A stretch of 7,887 nucleotides of DNA from JBASNZ01 sp049657775 (GTDB lineage Bacteria > Actinomycetota > Coriobacteriia > Anaerosomatales > Anaerosomataceae), in assembly GCA_049657775.1 (NCBI GenBank), contig JBASNZ010000014.1, positions 1 through 7,887 of the forward strand, in the 5' to 3' direction. The notes under the pieces were generated by a model, which saw only the letters and a list, made by a program, of their open reading frames with translations, was not told where the DNA came from and did no database searches. How positions within the stretch are numbered: position 1 is the stretch's first letter; every line of letters begins with the position of its first letter. Both the position numbers and the translations under genes were made by a program. Shown here one piece after another: positions 5,001 to 7,887 of this stretch.

Positions 5001-7887
5001 CTGGTACGTGACCGCCTCTTCTGGCGTGATCCCCAGGTCGCGGAGTTCGATCTGGCTCGTCGACCAGGCCATATCGAGTGCACGCTGCGCGCTGCGTACG
5101 TCGTGGTACTTCTCGGCAAGGCCCAGCGCCGCCTCGCGCGTCTTGGCGGCCCCCGTCGTAAATGCCAGGTGCGCGCTCTCTCCGGGCGCGATGACCATCG
5201 TCTGGCGGATGGAGACGATCGGATCGATGACCGCCCCGATGGTTCCCGTGAGGCGCCCATCGCCTGCGATGGCGTGCGGAGCGACCGGCGTTCCCAACCT
5301 GCCAAGGAACGCCGCGCGGTCGGTCTCGAAGCTCCAGTCGCACGAGCCGGGCACGTCGCACGCTAGCACGTGAACGCCCCAGAGGCGCTGCTCGTGCGCC
5401 GACCGGGGCCTGCGCGAGAAGAGCAGCGCATTGAGCGCGGCAACGGCCTCGGTCTCGACGAAGAGATTGCTGAACGCCTTGTGCGCGTGGTCCGCCCCGC
5501 GATCCGCGAGGGTGACCTCCGCGTACGACGTGACCTCAAGCGCCAGCGGCTCACGACCGCGGTTGCTCACCGTGATCCGCCTGACCTCCACGTCTTCCTC
5601 GGGGGAGACGACCACCTCGGTGTGCGTCTCGATGTTGCCGTCAAGTCTACGGTACTCGGCCTTGTCGGCGGAGAACGTCACGTGATACTCGTCGGGTTCA
5701 GCCAGCGACGGCTGGTAGGTGGCCGACCATGATCGCCCGCTCTCGACATCCTTGAGGTAGAAGAACGTCCCCCAGCAGTCGCGGGTGATGTCCTCGCGGT
5801 AGCGAGTGACCGTGCGGTCACCCCATCGGGAGTACCCTCCTCCGCCGTTGGTGACCATCACGGAGTACGACCCGTTGGACAGGAAGTGGGTCGCCGGAAC
5901 CGGCGTATGCGGCGTGGGGTACGAGCGGGTGACAGGCGGAGGCACCTCGCGGACGGACCGGACGAACCGCACCTCTTCGACGTGCGGTTGTGCCAGCTGG
6001 ATCCGGCGCGGGACGCGTTCTTGCAGCAGTAGCTCTGCCGAGTGCACCACGGGATCGCTGTGGAAACGCTCCCGCATGCGATCGCCCGTGAGCATGTTGC
6101 CCAGGGCCACCATGCTCATGCCCTGATGGTGCGCCATGTACGCCCGCACGATCACGCGCTCCTTGCCGGCGGCGATGCGTCCGGGCGTGTAGTCGACGGC
6201 CTCGTAGAAGCCGTAGCGTCCCTCGGCACCCTGCTTCGCCAGGGCCGAGAGATTCTCGAGCGATGCCCGCGGGTCAACGGGAAGTGCGAGGACCGTCGCG
6301 TACGGCGCCACGACGACGTCGTCCGAAAGCCCGCGCTTAAGGCCCAGACCCGGGACGCCGAACGTCTGGTACTGATAGGTGAGTTCGACGTCGCGCGCGT
6401 TGAAGGCAGACTCCGAGACACCCCACGGCACTCCGCGTTGGCGCCCGTACTGGATCTGTCTGCGAACGACGCTGCGGTACGTCTGGTCAAGCAGCGTGCC
6501 TGGCCAGACCTTCATCACCAAGAGCGGCATGAGGTACTCGAACATGCTGGCACTCCAGCTTACCAGCGCCCTGCCACCGTCGGTCTGCGTGATCGGCCGA
6601 CCCAGCCGGAACCAGTGCTCCTGTGGGACGTCGCCCTTGGCGATCGCGACAAAGCTTGCAAGTCGGCACTCGCTCGCGAGCATGTCGTAGAACGAGTTGT
6701 CCAACCTACCCTCGGCGGTGTTGAAGCCGATCGAGAACACCATGCGGCTCGGGTCGAACAGGATGGAGAAGTCTGTGTGCTCCCATATCTCCTGGGCAAC
6801 ATCCGCCGCCAGGCGCAGCTCGGCAAGCAGGCTCACACAGGTCGGACGCGCCTCGCGTATAGCCGTCGCGAGCGCACCCGTCCATGCCGCGGTACCGGCA
6901 TCGTTCACGGTGAGCGCGTCAAGGTGGGCGAGCGCGGGTTCGAGTCCCTCGGCAAGGCCGACGAGACTGGGCACGTTGTGCAGCAAGGGGGTGAGCGCCT
7001 CGTCGGTCGTTAGAGCGTGAGGGACGTTTCCCAGAAGGCGTGCCCACGGCGCGCAGCGCTCGATATCCCCAAGGTGCGACTGTAGGTCGGTACGCACGGC
7101 GTCCATGACGGCGCGCACTGCCTCCAGGGCTTCGGCATCCTCGGCCGTAGCGGCATGCAGGGCGGCAAGGCGAACCGGCAGCGGCGCGGCGACGGCGGCA
7201 AGCGCCGACAGGAGCGACCACCACTCGCCCAGATCCGTGGGTGACTGATCGAGTCTGATGCGACGGAGCAGCTCCTCGAGCGACGTGCGCAGCTCAGTGA
7301 CGGCGGTGGGCGGCCCAATCTGTTCGCGCCGGGTAAGGAGTTCTTCAAGCGCCATGCCGACCGTCTCGGCTATTCCGGCGAGTGCGCACGGGCAGATGAT
7401 GGGCCGCTCCGAGGCCTCGATCAGGCCCACCCGCAAGACCATGAGATGACCCGCCAGGTTGCCGCTGTCGACAGTGGAGACGTAGTTGGGGCGGAGCGGC
7501 TGCAGCGTGAGGGTGTCGTACCAGTTGTAGAAATGCCCGCGGTAGCGCTCCAGCCCGGCCATCGTGGAAAGCGTTCGTGACGTGCGGTCCACCAGACCCG
7601 ATAGCCCGACGAACCCCAGGTCGTGGGCTGTCAGAACGGAGAGCAGCTGAAGTCCGATGTTGGTGGGCGAGGTCCTATGGGCGACCACGCCGACAGGGTC
7701 CTCCTGGAAGTTGTCGGGTGCCAGGTAGTGGTCCTCGGGCGTCACGAACGTCTCGAAGAACCGCCACGTGCGCCGCGCGATCCGGCGCATGGCCGCCCGA
7801 TCCGCATCGGTGAGGTCGGGCGACGGTTCGGGCGTGAGCTGGCTCACGCGCCACGCGGCGTACGGCGCGACCGCCCAGGCCACCAGC
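2052..7887 (-). CDS. Cyclic beta-1,2-glucan synthase homologue (NdvB/ChvB/Cgs family), C-terminal two-thirds (5' partial)
   Basis: Homologue of the large membrane enzyme that makes, trims and cyclizes beta-1,2-glucan. The frame runs off the right edge; the GTG at 7883 is internal, and the GT84 synthase domain is missing from view. Numbering from that codon: residues 1-15 look like the end of a membrane segment. Residues 31-155 are the conserved post-membrane region (WRFFETFVTPEDHYLAPDNF, HRTSPTNIGL, YVSTVDSGNLAGHL). Residues 160-370 are a variable helical linker. Residues 372-610 form the glycoamylase-like cyclization domain (PF10091, GH189; FSIGFNTAEGRLDNSFYD, GVPWGVSESAFNARD, YGFYEAVDYTP, YMAHHQGMS). 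Residues 664-950 and 1168-1430 are GH94-type N-terminal beta-sandwich modules. Residues 1445-1943 are the GH94 catalytic barrel with DWND (1618-1621), NGGQYTH (1771-1777) and YTGSASW (1843-1849). These acid and phosphate-site motifs look intact, which fits chain trimming by phosphorolysis. Stop TAG is at 2052-2054. Family members are about 2,800 residues, so roughly 850 residues lie outside. There is no frameshift in view. The actual product, cyclic or linear, is inferred. Confidence 0.93.
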   Translation of the reverse strand, partial: LVAWAVAPYAAWRVSQLTPEPSPDLTDADRAAMRRIARRTWRFFETFVTPEDHYLAPDNFQEDPVGVVAHRTSPTNIGLQLLSVLTAHDLGFVGLSGLVDRTSRTLSTMAGLERYRGHFYNWYDTLTLQPLRPNYVSTVDSGNLAGHLMVLRVGLIEASERPIICPCALAGIAETVGMALEELLTRREQIGPPTAVTELRTSLEELLRRIRLDQSPTDLGEWWSLLSALAAVAAPLPVRLAALHAATAEDAEALEAVRAVMDAVRTDLQSHLGDIERCAPWARLLGNVPHALTTDEALTPLLHNVPSLVGLAEGLEPALAHLDALTVNDAGTAAWTGALATAIREARPTCVSLLAELRLAADVAQEIWEHTDFSILFDPSRMVFSIGFNTAEGRLDNSFYDMLASECRLASFVAIAKGDVPQEHWFRLGRPITQTDGGRALVSWSASMFEYLMPLLVMKVWPGTLLDQTYRSVVRRQIQYGRQRGVPWGVSESAFNARDVELTYQYQTFGVPGLGLKRGLSDDVVVAPYATVLALPVDPRASLENLSALAKQGAEGRYGFYEAVDYTPGRIAAGKERVIVRAYMAHHQGMSMVALGNMLTGDRMRERFHSDPVVHSAELLLQERVPRRIQLAQPHVEEVRFVRSVREVPPPVTRSYPTPHTPVPATHFLSNGSYSVMVTNGGGGYSRWGDRTVTRYREDITRDCWGTFFYLKDVESGRSWSATYQPSLAEPDEYHVTFSADKAEYRRLDGNIETHTEVVVSPEEDVEVRRITVSNRGREPLALEVTSYAEVTLADRGADHAHKAFSNLFVETEAVAALNALLFSRRPRSAHEQRLWGVHVLACDVPGSCDWSFETDRAAFLGRLGTPVAPHAIAGDGRLTGTIGAVIDPIVSIRQTMVIAPGESAHLAFTTGAAKTREAALGLAEKYHDVRSAQRALDMAWSTSQIELRDLGITPEEAVTYQRLASRMLLTDPYSRLKVLTETENRLPISGLWSIGISGDLPILLVEIERIEETPLVRQALLAHQYWRSRGFDCDLVILNTKASAYSSELDGRLRMLLRTGHALQMLDRPAGVYLRTADQIPPEVLNLLRGVARAVLVGDSGPIGLQLNQRADRPGVPDDLVPRAEPENDPAPAVERPALDLDNGYGGFDPDADEYVIVLDGDAATPAPWVNVLANPSFGGLVSEAGIACTWALNSHENRISTWNNDPVSDGTGEAFYVRDETTGEFWSPTPLPVRTSEPYIIRHGRGYSRFEHSTHGIAHTLHWFVAASDPVRVAALRLENLTDRRRSLSVTHFVEWSLGDSRSKAQQRVVTWWDEDATALMAHNWFNQDFPGRPAFLACDCEASSYTANRMEFIGRNGDPRNPAAMLRRNLGREAGRFLDNCGALQRMITLEPGESVEIVFLLGQTETVESAHDIIRRYREPGAADRALAEVRAAWGDILGAVQVSTPDHALDRMVNGAALYQTLACRFWGRTATYQSSGAFGFRDQLQDCLALLYTRPELVREHIIEASRHQFPEGDVLHWWQPYSGRGVRTRFVDDRLWLPYVTAEYVKATGDDSVLEVEVPYLEGPGIPGDREDAYLQPQPALRVASVYEHCCAAIDASRALGSHGLPLMGGGDWNDGMNRVGIGGAGESVWMAWFLDVVLRSFAPIAESRGEPEVAQAYRDRAAELVRSIEREGWDGAWYRRGFFDDGTPLGTRNADECRIDAIAQAWALISGSGDASRAQRAIGAVEEKLVRWEDGLIALLTPPFDHMEHDPGYIKGYVPGVRENGGQYTHAAIWVVLAYALMGDGDEALSLLDLINPINHALDTQAADIYKVEPYVVAADVYAVAPHVGRGGWTWYTGSASWFYRVAVREICGLRLEYENGGRFLRVDPCVPKSWTAWTMTFRHEGATYEIEVVNPRGVNRGVASLSVDGVERADLRIPLGDAFGTHHVRVTMLGG

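Noticed and set aside
6042..7013. Long plus-strand open frame (323 codons) opposite the glucan synthase
   Set aside because: It is fully antisense to the conserved cyclization domain, has no recognisable domain and an Arg/His-rich composition typical of a mirrored GC-rich gene.
7881..7883. GTG as start codon of the glucan synthase homologue
   Set aside because: The frame continues to the window edge, and the family has a large N-terminal GT84 and membrane portion before this point, so it is an internal Val codon.
1..7887. Search for tRNA, rRNA, CRISPR arrays, insertion sequences or attachment sites
   Set aside because: Nearly all of the window is explained by two long conserved coding frames. 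I saw no direct-repeat/spacer pattern, transposase motif, terminal inverted repeats or tRNA-like cloverleaf.

Overview
The window carries two large protein-coding genes that face each other (convergent) and are both cut by the window edges. No RNA gene, mobile element or CRISPR array is visible. The DNA is GC-rich throughout, with GC-ending codons in both genes. The first gene joins a subtilisin-like protease to three cell-wall-binding type 2 repeats, a combination best known from high-GC Gram-positive bacteria (Actinobacteria, including Coriobacteriia) and Clostridia. I therefore favour an actinobacterial, possibly Coriobacteriia-like, host. This is inference from protein style, not from a phylogenetic marker.

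Layout: positions 1-1995 (+) hold the C-terminal part of a secreted, wall-attached S8 family serine protease: the end of a propeptide-like region, the full catalytic domain with an intact Asp/His/Ser triad, then three CWBR2 repeats up to the stop. A 56-base gap (1996-2051) follows and contains an imperfect GC-rich hairpin that could end transcription of the protease gene. Positions 2052-7887 (-) hold about 1,944 C-terminal residues of a cyclic beta-1,2-glucan synthase homologue (NdvB/ChvB/Cgs type). Visible are the end of a membrane region, the conserved segment after it, the cyclization (glycoamylase-like, GH189) domain, two GH94-type N-terminal beta-sandwich modules and a C-terminal GH94 phosphorylase-like catalytic domain. 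The N-terminal glycosyltransferase (GT84) part lies beyond the right edge.

The two genes do not share an operon, and nothing in the sequence shows that they work together. Both products are expected at the cell envelope: the protease outside, attached to wall polymers, and the glucan synthase in the membrane making beta-1,2-linked glucan. Both 5' ends lie outside the window, so no promoters, ribosome binding sites or native start codons can be assigned. I see no convincing evidence of a previously undescribed system here. The most notable points are the probable occurrence of a complete-looking glucan cyclization/phosphorolysis module in a Gram-positive-type background, and the wall-anchored subtilase next to it.
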